Assembly (NCBI RefSeq): GCF_014647835.1
Contig: NZ_BMPY01000002.1
Location: forward strand, 124,001 to 188,000
Direction of reading: 5' to 3'
DNA length: 64,000 bases
Source: Microbispora rosea subsp. aerata
GTDB lineage: Bacteria > Actinomycetota > Actinomycetes > Streptosporangiales > Streptosporangiaceae
This document shows positions 21,331-29,217 of the stretch, piece after piece. The notes under the pieces were generated by a model that saw nothing but the letters and a program-made list of their open reading frames with translations, was not told the origin of the DNA and searched no databases. A program made the translations under genes and the position numbers. Position 1 is the stretch's first letter; each line of letters opens with the position of its first letter.

Positions 21331-22719
21331 TCAGGGCCGGAAGACCTCGGCCGCGGTGATCGGCAGCACGCCCTCGCGGACGTTCGCGACCTCCTCGCGG
21401 GCGCATACGGCGTACGTCAGCGCGTCCACGTCGCCGGTGAGGTTCGCCGCCTTGCGCGACAGCCGCGCCCGCAGCCGTTCCGCGTCCACGGTGCGGCTCC
21501 ACTTGGCCTCGCCGACGAGGACCGGAACCCGCGTGCGGGCGGGTTCCGCGAGCACGACGGCGTCGATCTCGTCCTGCCCGTCGTCCTTCCACCAGGGCCC
21601 GACGGCGACGACCCGGGGTCCGAGTTCGCCCGCCGCGGCGCGCCGCCGCAGGTGGTCGCGGAACGCCTCCTCGTAGACCAGCCCGAGATGCTCGCCCATC
21701 GCCTCGTACAGGGCCTGAACGACGTCCGGCCCGGCGCCCTGCTCGATGTCGGCCCGGTAACGCGCGAGCGGACCCAGGTAGAAGGCGAGGAAAGGGTCGG
21801 CGATGCGGTAGATCTTGCGCCGCGTCCGCTGCTCGGACTCGGTCACGGGAAGCACTCTCTCGAGGAGCCGGAGGCGGACGAGCTGGCGCAGCGTCCGGCT
21901 CGGATCCGCGCCCAGGGCGTCGGCGATCTCGTGATGGCGGGTCTTGCCGTTCGCCACGGCCTGCAGGACGGCCGCCGGGTACTCTCCGGCTTCCGCCTCG
22001 GTGGCCAGCACGAGTTCGCCTTCGGTGAGCAGCCGTGCCCCCGGCCTGCCCGCCAGGCGAAGCAGGTTCTGCTCGATAGTCAGCTCCTGCCGCCACCAGC
22101 TCAGGTAAAGGGGCGTTCCGCCGACGATGCCATAGACCACCGCGCGGTCGGCCGGGGCCAGATCCGGCAGCATCAAGGCCGCCTCGTGCGGCCGGAACGG
22201 GTGCACCTGCAGGGCCAGGTCGAACCGTCCGTAGAGAGGCGCTCGATACTCCTGCATCTCCCACATCGTGCGTACGGCCGAGCCGCAGACGATGAGACGC
22301 AACCGCCCCGTCCCCTCCGGCCGGTCCAGGAAAGCGCGCAGCACGCCCGGCAGTTCGGGGGACGACTTCATCAGCTCGGGAAACTCGTCCAGGATCAGCA
22401 GGAGCGGGCTGTCCTGCGCCTGCGACGCCAAGTGCTCCAGCGCGTCGTCCCAGTCCCGGTAGGGGCGGTCCTGCGGGTTGCGGCCGCCGGTGGTGGTGAC
22501 CGCGGCCGCCCGTGCCGACAGCGCGGCGAGTTCGGCGGGCGCGGGGCGCGTGCCGCCGATGTGATAAAGCGTCCGGGCACCGCAGCGGGCCGCGAACTCG
22601 GTGATGAGCGCGGTCTTGCCCACCCGACGCCGCCCCCAGACCAGGGCCGGGCGGGCGTCGGCGGTCTCCCACCACTCCTGAAGCCGCGCCAGTTCGTCGA
22701 CGCGATTGACGAATCCCAC
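21331..22719 (-). CDS. AAA ATPase with C-terminal DUF234 nuclease-like domain
   Basis: A 462-residue protein of the archaeal/bacterial ATPase_2 type. Walker A GRRRVGKT (29-36), Walker [12 protein letters not shown] (about 107-117), a sensor-like IVCGSAV and a winged helix near 270-310 ([20 protein letters not shown]) are visible. The C-terminal DUF234 region has a D...E-x-K pattern (EIDAVVLAE then VLVGEAKWS, about 395-425), resembling a PD-(D/E)XK nuclease core. Function of this group is unknown; mobile-element or defence links have been suggested for relatives. It is monocistronic, and a 57-bp imperfect palindrome begins 22 bases before its start. Confidence 0.82.
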   Translation of the reverse strand: MGFVNRVDELARLQEWWETADARPALVWGRRRVGKTALITEFAARCGARTLYHIGGTRPAPAELAALSARAAAVTTTGGRNPQDRPYRDWDDALEHLASQAQDSPLLLILDEFPELMKSSPELPGVLRAFLDRPEGTGRLRLIVCGSAVRTMWEMQEYRAPLYGRFDLALQVHPFRPHEAALMLPDLAPADRAVVYGIVGGTPLYLSWWRQELTIEQNLLRLAGRPGARLLTEGELVLATEAEAGEYPAAVLQAVANGKTRHHEIADALGADPSRTLRQLVRLRLLERVLPVTESEQRTRRKIYRIADPFLAFYLGPLARYRADIEQGAGPDVVQALYEAMGEHLGLVYEEAFRDHLRRRAAAGELGPRVVAVGPWWKDDGQDEIDAVVLAEPARTRVPVLVGEAKWSRTVDAERLRARLSRKAANLTGDVDALTYAVCAREEVANVREGVLPITAAEVFRP

Positions 22720-22740
22720 ATGTCATTACTAGCAGGCGAC

Positions 22741-22797
22741 GTCACTGACATCCAACGTCGGTGACGTCCGACGTCACCGACGTCGGACGTCAGTGTC
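22741..22797. repeat. 57-bp imperfect palindrome rich in GACGTC, upstream of the ATPase gene
   Basis: Arms 22741-22768 and 22770-22797 are 28 bases each, match at 25 positions as reverse complements and flank a single base. Each arm also repeats the TGACGTC/GACGTC core. The position just upstream of the ATPase start suggests an operator or a protein-binding array; as RNA it would be a very long hairpin. Confidence 0.8.
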
Positions 22798-22935
22798 TCC
22801 TCGCACTTGCGTCGGTGCGCGTTGAAAGGCGTCCGCCGGTGCCGGCGCGACGACATGGGCGCCGTCACGTGGCGGGCCGGCTGTGACGCCGACGCCGGCG
22901 CAGTCCCCGTACGGCGGGCACACCGAGGTGCGCAC

Positions 22936-22983
22936 CACCGGCCGCCGGTGCGGGCGGCCGGTGCGCGCCGGCATCCTGCCGGC
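22936..22983 (-). terminator. Two hairpins downstream of the ABC exporter operon
   Basis: A perfect 11-bp stem, CACCGGCCGCC (22936-22946) with 22953-22963, and a 7-bp stem, GCCGGCA (22967-22973) with TGCCGGC (22977-22983), follow the stop at 23005 on the minus strand. They are placed to end the two-gene ABC transcript. Confidence 0.6.
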
Positions 22984-23004
22984 CGGGGCGATCGGCCGGA
23001 CGCG

Positions 23005-24810
23005 TCAGCGGGTGGTGGTGGCGGTGGTCCAGGAGGCGTAGAGGTCGGCGTACACGCCGGGCTGCTCCACCAGGACGGCGTGCGGGCCGCGCTGGACGAT
23101 CCGGCCGCGCTCGAACACCAGGACCTCGTCGGCCGCCTGGGCGGTGGACAGGCGGTGGGCGATGGAGATCGCCGTACGCCCCCGGGTGACGCCGTCGAGG
23201 GCGCGGGCGAGCCGCACCTCGGTGGCGGGGTCCACGGCGGAGGTGGCCTCGTCGAGCAGCAGCAGGTCGGGATCGGCGAGGTAGGCGCGGGCGAGCGCGA
23301 CGAGCTGCCGCTCCCCCGCCGACAGGGACTCGCCGCGCTGGCCGACCGGGGTGTCCAGGCCGGCGGGCAGGCCGTCGAGCCAGTCGGCCAGGCCGAGCTC
23401 GGTCAGGGCCCGGGTGATCTCCTCCCGGGTCGCCGAGGGCCGCCCGAAGCGGATGTTGTCCTCCAGCGTCGAGTCGAACAGGAACCCGTCCTGCGGGACC
23501 ATCACGATCCGCTCCCTGAGCGAGGAGAAGCTGATCGTGCGCAGGTCCGCGCCGTCCACGAGGATCCTGCCGGAGGTCGGGTCCATGAGCCGGGTGAGCA
23601 GCTTGGCGAAGGTCGTCTTGCCCGAGCCGGTCTCCCCCACCACCGCGATCCGCGTCCGCGGCGGGATATCGACCGAGACGTCGTGGAGCACCGGCGGGCC
23701 GCCGGGGTAGGCGAAGCCCACGCCGTCGAACCGGACCGAGATCGGGCCGCGCGGCAGCGTCACGCCGTTCGCCGGGTCGGCCACGTCGGCCGGTGTGTCG
23801 AGCACGCCGAGGATGCGCCGCCATCCGGCGATCGCGTTCTGCGCCTCGTTCAGCACCTCGGTCGCGGTCTGCAGCGGGCTGATGAACAGCGTGATCAGGA
23901 ACAGGAACGCGATGAGCCGCCCGGCCGTGATCGACCCGCCGACGCCCAGCCAGACCCCGGCCACGACCACCAGCGCGACCGTGATCGAGGCGACCAGCTC
24001 GGTGGCCGGGAACGTGAAGCCGACGATCTTCTGGGCCCGGGTCTGCGCCGCGCGCATCCCGTCGACCGCCGTGTCGATCCGCTCGGCCGTGCGGTCCTCC
24101 GAGCCGTACGCCCGGATCACCGCGCTGCCGACGACCGACTCGCTGACGGCGGCGAGGACGTCGCCGGCCCGCTCGCGGACCTTGGTGTACGCCCGGGCGA
24201 CCAGGCGCTGGAACCGGGGCAGGACCAGCACGAGCGGCAGGAAGCAGGCCCACACGAGCAGGGTGAGCTGCCAGGAGTAGACGGCCATGAGCGCGGTGGC
24301 GACCAGCAGCTGACCGGCGGAGACGATGACCATCAGCCCGCCCCACTGCATGAAGGCGCTGATCTGGTCGACGTCGCCGGTCACCCGGGAGACCAGGCCG
24401 CCGCGCCGCTCGGTGTTCTGCGTCAGCACCGACAGGTCGTGGACGTGGCGGAAGCCCTTGCCTCGCAGCGTCGCCAGGCCGGACTCGGTGGAGCGGTAGA
24501 GCCGGACGTTCATGAGGTAGCCGCACAGCGCGGTCAGCACCACGGCGAGCGCGCACAGGGCGACGGCGTTGCGGATGAACGGCAGGTCGGGCTCGCCCGA
24601 GCGCAGGCCGCGGTCGATGACCTGCTGCACGGCGATCGGCACGACGATCTTGCCCAGCGTGGCCAGCACGGCCAGCACGATCGTGCCGGCGAGCCCGCGG
24701 CGGAACTCCGGCGACAGCCGCAGGCCCTGCCTGAGCGTCTCCAGGGCGCTCCGGTCGGCCGACCGCAGGGACGAGGTCTCCGCGGCGGCGGTGTCCGTCA
24801 CGGCGGTCAC
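23005..24810 (-). CDS. ABC exporter half-transporter, canonical NBD
   Basis: A 601-residue (if started at GTG 24810) membrane-ATPase fusion: six-helix exporter domain (about 30-320) followed by an NBD with Walker A GETGSGKTT, signature LSAGERQLVALARA, Walker B LLLLDEATSAVD and the H-loop IAHRLST. Glu after Walker B is present. The start is uncertain: an ATG at 24867 would overlap the upstream gene by 20 bases and add a sequence unlike family members; GTG 24810 has GGGGAG upstream and overlaps a small ORF stop as GTGA. With 24848-26674 it forms a heterodimeric exporter. Substrate unknown. Confidence 0.92.
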   Translation of the reverse strand: MTAVTDTAAAETSSLRSADRSALETLRQGLRLSPEFRRGLAGTIVLAVLATLGKIVVPIAVQQVIDRGLRSGEPDLPFIRNAVALCALAVVLTALCGYLMNVRLYRSTESGLATLRGKGFRHVHDLSVLTQNTERRGGLVSRVTGDVDQISAFMQWGGLMVIVSAGQLLVATALMAVYSWQLTLLVWACFLPLVLVLPRFQRLVARAYTKVRERAGDVLAAVSESVVGSAVIRAYGSEDRTAERIDTAVDGMRAAQTRAQKIVGFTFPATELVASITVALVVVAGVWLGVGGSITAGRLIAFLFLITLFISPLQTATEVLNEAQNAIAGWRRILGVLDTPADVADPANGVTLPRGPISVRFDGVGFAYPGGPPVLHDVSVDIPPRTRIAVVGETGSGKTTFAKLLTRLMDPTSGRILVDGADLRTISFSSLRERIVMVPQDGFLFDSTLEDNIRFGRPSATREEITRALTELGLADWLDGLPAGLDTPVGQRGESLSAGERQLVALARAYLADPDLLLLDEATSAVDPATEVRLARALDGVTRGRTAISIAHRLSTAQAADEVLVFERGRIVQRGPHAVLVEQPGVYADLYASWTTATTTR

Positions 24811-24851
24811 CGGACCACGCTCCCCGCGAAGGGCTTCGAGCCGTACGTCAT
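24807..24851 (-). other. 14-codon ORF bridging the two ABC genes
   Basis: ATG at 24851 overlaps the stop of the first ABC gene as ATGA and follows GAGGAGG by 7 bases. It encodes MTYGSKPFAGSVVR and its TGA overlaps the GTG at 24810 as GTGA. It could pass ribosomes from one subunit gene to the next, or be the remnant of a frameshifted N-terminus. Confidence 0.45.
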
Positions 24852-26674
24852 GCCACGACCTCCTCATCGGTGTCTTCGTCGAACGCGGCCCGCTCGGCCT
24901 CCTCGCGCTCGTAGGCGGTGACGAGGTCGCGGTAGCCCGCGCAGCGGGCCAGCAGCTCCTCGTGGGCGCCGTGGTCGGCGACCACGCCCTGCTCCAGGTA
25001 GACGACCTCGTCGGCCAGGGCGATCGTCGCCATGCGGTAGGCGACCACGATCACCGTGGTCTCGGCGGCGCCGTCGCGCAGGCCGTACAGGATGCGCTTT
25101 TCGACCTGCGGGTCGACGCTGGAGGTCGCGTCGTCGAGGATGAGCAGCCGGGGCTCGCGCACGACCGCCCGGGCCAGCGCGAGGCGCTGCCGCTGCCCGC
25201 CCGACAGCGTCGCGCCGCGCTCGCCGATGCGGGTGTCCAGGCCGGACGGCAGCGCGCTGACGAAGCCGTCGGCCTGCGCGAGCCGCAGCGCGGCCCAGAT
25301 GCGCTCGTCCGGCACGTCCGCCCCGATCGCGATGTTGCCGCGCACGGTGTCGTCGAACAGGAACGTCTGCTGCGGGACGATCGCCACCGAGGCGCTGACC
25401 TCGCCCCTGGCGACCTCGCGCAGGTCGGTGCCGTCGATGCGGACGACGCCCTCGTCGGGGTCGATCAGGCGCGCGAGGAGCTGGGTGAGCGTCGACTTGC
25501 CCGCCCCGGTCGGCCCGACGACCGCGATCGTACGGCCCGGCTCGACGGTGAAGGTCACGTCCCGCAGCACCGGGTTTCCCGGCGTGTACGCGTAGGAGAC
25601 GCGCTCGGCCTCCACCCGGGCCGGGCCGGAGGCGTCCAGGCGCGCGGTGCCGTACTCCATGGAGCCGGTGGCGTCGAGGACGTCGGTGATCCGGGTCCAG
25701 CCGACGACGCTGCGCGGCAGCTCGGCCAGCACCCAGCCGAGCGCCCGGATCGGGAAGGCGAGGAGGGTGAACAGGTAGGCGACCTGGATCAGGTCGCCGG
25801 CCGCGACGCCGCCGGACTCCAGCCGCAGGGAGCCGACGAGCAGCACGGCGAGCACGCCCAGCGTGGGCAGGGCCTCCAGCATGGGGTCGAACAGTCCGCG
25901 GACCCGCCCGACGGCGACGTTGGCGTCCCGCAGCGCGTCGGCCTTCGCCTGGAACCGCGCGGCCTCGGCGTCCTCGCGGCCGAGGGTCTTGACGACGAGC
26001 GCGCCGTCGAAGCTCTCGTGCGCGACCTCGCTCACCTCGGCCCGCAGCTGCTGGGCCCGCATCGCCAGCGGCGACAGCCTGCGCTGGTAGACGAGGTTGA
26101 GCACGGCCACTGCCGGGAAGATCAGGAAGCCGACGACGGCGAGCACCGGGTCGACCAGCACGATCGCCACGGCGGCCGTCACGAGCATCACGATCACGCC
26201 CACCGCCATCGGCAGCGGCGCGAGCGGCGCCCAGGCCGCCTCGACGTCGGAGTTGGCGTTGGACAGCAGCTGCCCGGTCGGGTGGCGGTGGTGCCAGGCG
26301 AGGGGCAGCCGCAGATACTGCCTGGTGACGGCGCGGCGTGAGTGCGCCTGCATGCGGTACTGGTGGATCCCGGCCATGATGCGCCGGCCCATGATCCCCG
26401 CGGCCTTGAGCACCGCCACGCCCACGATGAGCAGGGCCGCCGCGGTCAGCGTGCCGGCGCTCGCGTCGCCGTCGCGGAACGCCGGCAGCACGGCGTTGTC
26501 GGTCGCCCAGCCGAGCGCCCAGGACGAGGCGACGGTCATCGCGCCGTAGACGGCGCTGGCGAGGACCGCTCCGGTGAAGATCGCCGGCTCCGTCTTGATC
26601 GCCACGCCGATGACCTTGAGACCCCGGAGCATGACTGAGCTGCCGGGCCGCGCGGGAGGCTCCTTCGTCGGCAC
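24848..26674 (-). CDS. ABC exporter half-transporter with degenerate catalytic site
   Basis: A 608-residue exporter subunit: six transmembrane helices (about 35-320), then an NBD with Walker A GPTGAGKST, signature LSGGQRQRLALARA and Walker B LLILDDATSSVD. Asp replaces the catalytic Glu after Walker B, and the H-loop reads VAYRMAT with Tyr instead of His. These are marks of the non-hydrolysing site in heterodimeric exporters such as TM287/288, so this is probably the inactive partner of 23005-24810. Start GTG 26674 is preceded by GGAAGGA; ATG 26632 and GTG 26749 are alternatives. C-terminus is acidic. Confidence 0.92.
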   Translation of the reverse strand: MPTKEPPARPGSSVMLRGLKVIGVAIKTEPAIFTGAVLASAVYGAMTVASSWALGWATDNAVLPAFRDGDASAGTLTAAALLIVGVAVLKAAGIMGRRIMAGIHQYRMQAHSRRAVTRQYLRLPLAWHHRHPTGQLLSNANSDVEAAWAPLAPLPMAVGVIVMLVTAAVAIVLVDPVLAVVGFLIFPAVAVLNLVYQRRLSPLAMRAQQLRAEVSEVAHESFDGALVVKTLGREDAEAARFQAKADALRDANVAVGRVRGLFDPMLEALPTLGVLAVLLVGSLRLESGGVAAGDLIQVAYLFTLLAFPIRALGWVLAELPRSVVGWTRITDVLDATGSMEYGTARLDASGPARVEAERVSYAYTPGNPVLRDVTFTVEPGRTIAVVGPTGAGKSTLTQLLARLIDPDEGVVRIDGTDLREVARGEVSASVAIVPQQTFLFDDTVRGNIAIGADVPDERIWAALRLAQADGFVSALPSGLDTRIGERGATLSGGQRQRLALARAVVREPRLLILDDATSSVDPQVEKRILYGLRDGAAETTVIVVAYRMATIALADEVVYLEQGVVADHGAHEELLARCAGYRDLVTAYEREEAERAAFDEDTDEEVVA

Positions 26675-26886
26675 GCGGTGCGTTCCTTCCGATCGGGGAA
26701 ACCAGCCGGGGCGCTCCCTGCGAGCGCCCCGGAGGGGGACGTTACCCACTCGGGGGGCGTCGCCGGATCGGTCACCGGACCGACGCCGCCCAAGCCTTTG
26801 GTCCTAGTTACTTCCCTATCATCCTGATCAAGGGGTTTATTCCTGGGAGACAAGCGCCCGCGGACCCGCGGGGCGCGGCCGGCGCA

Positions 26887-26892
26887 TAGGCT
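26887..26892 (+). promoter_or_regulatory. -10 element TAGGCT of a leaderless start
   Basis: TAGGCT ends 6 bases before the GTG at 26899, and there is no Shine-Dalgarno. This is the classic leaderless arrangement in Actinobacteria. Confidence 0.65.
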
Positions 26893-26898
26893 GATCAC

Positions 26899-27534
26899 GT
26901 GACACACGCCCAGACGGAGCGCGCGGCGCTCTGCGACCTGCTCGACCGCCTCGGCCCGGAGGCGCCCACGCTGTGCGAGGGGTGGGCGACCGAGGACCTC
27001 GCGGCCCACCTCATCCTGCGCGAGCGCCGGCTGGACGCCGCGCCCGGCATCGCGCTGCCGTTCCTGGCGGGCTACACCGCCGCCGTGCAGGAGCGCCTCA
27101 AGCGGCGCCACTCCTATCCGAAGCTGGTCGGGCTCGTCCGCAGCGGCCCGCCGCGCTGGACGCCGTACGGCCTGGTGCCGGGCCTGGACGACATCGTGAA
27201 CACCGTCGAGCTGTACGTCCACCACGAGGACGTGCGCCGGGCGCAGGCGGACTGGGAGCCCCGGGTCATCCCGCGGGACCTTCAGGAGACGTTCTGGCGC
27301 CGGCTGCGCGGCATGGCCAGGCTCTTCCTGCGCAAGGCCCCGGTGGGGGTCGTGCTGCGCCGCCCCGACGGGGCGAAGACGGCCGGGCGCATGGCCGAGC
27401 CCGCCGTGGTGGTCACCGGCGAGCCGTCGGAGCTGGTGCTGTTCGCCTTCGGGCGGCAGGCCCACGCCCGGGTGACGTACGAGGGGGATCCCGCGGCGGT
27501 CGCCCGGCTGCGCGAGGCCCGTTTGGGGCCGTAA
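26899..27534 (+). CDS. TIGR03085 family protein (DinB/maleylpyruvate-isomerase-like)
   Basis: A 211-residue protein. The N-terminal helical bundle has CEGWATEDLAAHLILRERR (about 31-49) and the HHED motif (VHHEDVRRAQ, about 108-117), which provide the predicted metal ligands of the DinB/MDMPI superfamily. TIGR03085 proteins are actinobacterial; related enzymes use mycothiol as cofactor, so a mycothiol-dependent role is possible but unproven. The C-terminal part (about 145-211) resembles the SCP2-like tail. Expressed alone, apparently from a leaderless promoter, divergent from the ABC exporter operon. Confidence 0.88.
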   Translation: MTHAQTERAALCDLLDRLGPEAPTLCEGWATEDLAAHLILRERRLDAAPGIALPFLAGYTAAVQERLKRRHSYPKLVGLVRSGPPRWTPYGLVPGLDDIVNTVELYVHHEDVRRAQADWEPRVIPRDLQETFWRRLRGMARLFLRKAPVGVVLRRPDGAKTAGRMAEPAVVVTGEPSELVLFAFGRQAHARVTYEGDPAAVARLREARLGP

Positions 27535-27634
27535 AAAAGAAATTCGGGACTTGTCCGGAATCTTCCCGGAAACGCCGTGCATTGCGGCAGCATGGGACGG
27601 GCCACGATGTGTGGAAGCCGTTGGGGAGCCCCGG

Positions 27635-27799
27635 ATGAACCTCAAGAAGTTCCTGACCTACCTGGCCGTCGCGTTCGTGATCTTCTATTTGTTCACGCAG
27701 CCCGCCAACGCCGCAGGCGCGGTCAGGAACCTGCTCGGGGGCATCACCACCGGGGCCGAACGCCTGTCCGCGTTCTTCACCTCGCTCTTCTCGGGCTGA
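27635..27799 (+). CDS. Small membrane protein, paralogue 1 of a tandem pair
   Basis: A 54-residue protein: LKKFLTYLAVAFVIFYLF forms one transmembrane helix, then QPANAAGAVR and an amphipathic stretch ending LSAFFTSLFSG. It aligns along its whole length with the product of 28056-28217, with identical FLTY/VLTY, QP-AAGAVR and FFT blocks. The ATG at 27635 follows a weak GGGGAG; the in-frame extension back to 27551 is not similar to the paralogue. Small conserved proteins of this type occur across Actinobacteria without assigned function. Membrane localisation is inferred. Confidence 0.8.
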   Translation: MNLKKFLTYLAVAFVIFYLFTQPANAAGAVRNLLGGITTGAERLSAFFTSLFSG

Positions 27800-27910
27800 G
27801 CCCCCGGGTTTCCGGGCAGGGCCCCGGCCCTCACCGGACCGGGCCCCGCCTTCGCCGGGTCCCGTCGCGCGGGGCTCGCGGCCGTACCGCGCGGCGGGGG
27901 CCGTTCGCCC

Positions 27911-27968
27911 CTGTCTCACAAGGGGGGCGTCCGCCACACGATGAGGGCGCTGTCTCACAATGAGGGCG
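27911..27968 (+). repeat. Direct repeat upstream of the second small membrane gene
   Basis: CTGTCTCACAAGGGGGGCG (27911-27929) and CTGTCTCACAATGAGGGCG (27950-27968) match at 17 of 19 bases, 39 bases apart. A -10-like TATGAT (27996-28001) follows, so the repeats sit where an activator could bind ahead of the gene at 28056. Confidence 0.5.
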
Positions 27969-28055
27969 GAACGGCCTCATGGCCACGCGGCTAGTTATGA
28001 TCAAAACTGCCGCCGGGTACAAACGACCGGGATACCGACTGCAGGAGGCCCCCCG

Positions 28056-28217
28056 ATGAAGGCGAAGAAGGTTCTCACTTACGCGGCCATTGCGTTCGTT
28101 GTCTTCTACCTCTACAGCCAGCCACAGGCGGCGGCGGGCGCCGTGCGAGGCGTGTTCGACACGGTCAACACCGGAGCCAGCAGGTTGGCGACCTTCTTCA
28201 CCACGGTGCTGAGTTGA
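28056..28217 (+). CDS. Small membrane protein, paralogue 2 of a tandem pair
   Basis: A 53-residue protein with the same plan as the product of 27635-27799: basic start KAKKVLTY, one membrane helix (AAIAFVVFYLYS), QPQAAAGAVRG and a C-terminal amphipathic helix with SRLATFFTTVLS. The ATG has GCAGGAGG upstream with good spacing, better than in paralogue 1. The gene has its own promoter candidate (TATGAT at 27996-28001) and a direct repeat, so the two copies are probably controlled separately. Function unknown. Confidence 0.85.
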   Translation: MKAKKVLTYAAIAFVVFYLYSQPQAAAGAVRGVFDTVNTGASRLATFFTTVLS

Positions 28218-28448
28218 GGTCGCGGACCCCCCGCTCCCGCTCCCCCGCGCGGCTACCCCGGCGATAATCACTTTGCGCAACCAGCGACGAGCGAACTGTA
28301 TCCGCGACAGAGCCGGGAAGGCTCTGCGCGCACAAGGGCCGGCAGGGCACCCGCCTTGCTCCGCCGGCCTCTCCTTCCGCGTCTCCCGCGCACCTCATCC
28401 GCCCCGGGAGCCCGGCCCATGCCCCGTACGGCGGGTGCGGGGTGAGCC

Positions 28449-28736
28449 CTACCCGGCCCGCCGGTGCTCGGTGAGCTCGTATTCGATGAACGCGCCGATC
28501 ATCGCCCGCCAGACGGCCTCGGCGACCTCCGGGGACAGCCCCTCGCGCTCCGCCCTCTCCCGCGCCGCCGCCACGACGCGCTCCACCCGGTCCGGCGCCC
28601 GTACGGACTGCTCGTCGGTCTTGAACGCCGCCGCCGCGCGGACGAGCGTCTGCCGTTCGGCCAGCAGCGTCGTCAGACGGGCGTCGATCTCGTCGATACG
28701 CCGGCGGACCTCCTCGAGCGAGGCGGGTGCGGACAT
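28449..28736 (-). CDS. Chorismate mutase, AroQ class
   Basis: A 95-residue all-helical protein converting chorismate to prephenate for Phe and Tyr synthesis. The AroQ pattern is visible: VRRRIDEIDARLTTLLAERQ for helix 1, FKTDEQSVRAPDRVERV for the Lys/Arg active-site segment, and the final helix VWRAMIGAFIEYELTEH. ATG 28736 has GGAGG six bases upstream, preferred over an in-frame start at 28775. No signal peptide, so cytoplasmic. It is divergent from the secreted peptide gene. A second chorismate mutase domain lies at 51038-52045. Confidence 0.92.
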   Translation of the reverse strand: MSAPASLEEVRRRIDEIDARLTTLLAERQTLVRAAAAFKTDEQSVRAPDRVERVVAAARERAEREGLSPEVAEAVWRAMIGAFIEYELTEHRRAG

Positions 28737-28807
28737 GTGCGTTCCTCCGTCGGTCGGCTGTTGATCACCCGACACACCCTAGGGCATTCCGGCCGGACAT
28801 GATCAAC

Positions 28808-28827
28808 AAAAGCGTATGCCCGCTTTT
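28808..28827. promoter_or_regulatory. Inverted repeat between chorismate mutase and the secreted peptide gene
   Basis: AAAAGCG (28808-28814) and CGCTTTT (28821-28827) form a 7-bp dyad with a 6-base gap, in an unusually AT-rich patch for this genome. It is 118 bases before the peptide start and 72 bases before the chorismate mutase start, so it could be an operator for either. Confidence 0.5.
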
Positions 28828-28944
28828 CGCCCACTATCGCCCTATTTGGGGTGATTGGTATGGACGGGCTCGTCGCGATCGGCCGACCATTGAGGAAGCG
28901 GACTCCGGAGCGCCGCGCGATTCCTCTGAGGACAGGAGACAGCT

Positions 28945-29175
28945 ATGCGTGCCAAGCGTTTCCCGAGCCTGCTGGGCCTGGCGTTCCTCGTGGCGGTCGG
29001 CCTGGCGGCGGCCCAGCCGGCCGGCGAGGCGTCCGCCGCCTCGACCTGCTGGAGCGACAGCTGCTGCGGCTCCGGCGGCTCCTTCCAGGTCCAGTGGCAG
29101 TATCAGTCGATGGCGTCGTCCTCGCTCGGCACCGGTCCGGACGCCTACCCCACGGCGATCATCGACATCGACTGA
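28945..29175 (+). CDS. Small secreted Cys-containing peptide
   Basis: A 76-residue precursor. A signal peptide (RAKRF then LLGLAFLVAVGLAAA, probable cut after ASA near residue 31) leaves a mature part of about 45 residues beginning ASTCWSDSCCGSGG. Three Cys lie in the first 15 mature residues, followed by a Gln/Ser-rich middle and an acidic end (AIIDID). ATG has GGAG 8 bases upstream. It resembles neither known lantibiotic leaders nor bacteriocins I can name. It could be a secreted signal, a toxin-like peptide or a surface protein. A strong hairpin follows. Confidence 0.75.
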   Translation: MRAKRFPSLLGLAFLVAVGLAAAQPAGEASAASTCWSDSCCGSGGSFQVQWQYQSMASSSLGTGPDAYPTAIIDID

Positions 29176-29185
29176 GGACCTGCCG

Positions 29186-29209
29186 CCGGGGGCCGGAGCC
29201 GGCCCCCGG
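29186..29209. terminator. Strong hairpin between the peptide gene and hisF
   Basis: Perfect 11-bp arms, CCGGGGGCCGG (29186-29196) and CCGGCCCCCGG (29199-29209), with a 2-base loop, between two convergent stops (29175 and 29218). It can end transcription in both directions. Confidence 0.7.
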
Positions 29210-29217
29210 GCGGGCGC

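Noticed and set aside
22741-22797. Short GACGTC repeats considered as a CRISPR array
   Set aside because: No constant repeat-spacer units; the structure is a single palindrome, and no cas genes are near.
24810-24867. ATG 24867 as start of the second ABC subunit
   Set aside because: It overlaps the first subunit gene by 20 bases, has a poor ribosome-binding site, and adds residues unlike exporter N-termini; kept only as an alternative.
22807-24921. 704-codon plus-strand frame opposite the ABC exporter
   Set aside because: Antisense shadow: His/Asp/Arg/Gly-rich with no fold signature.
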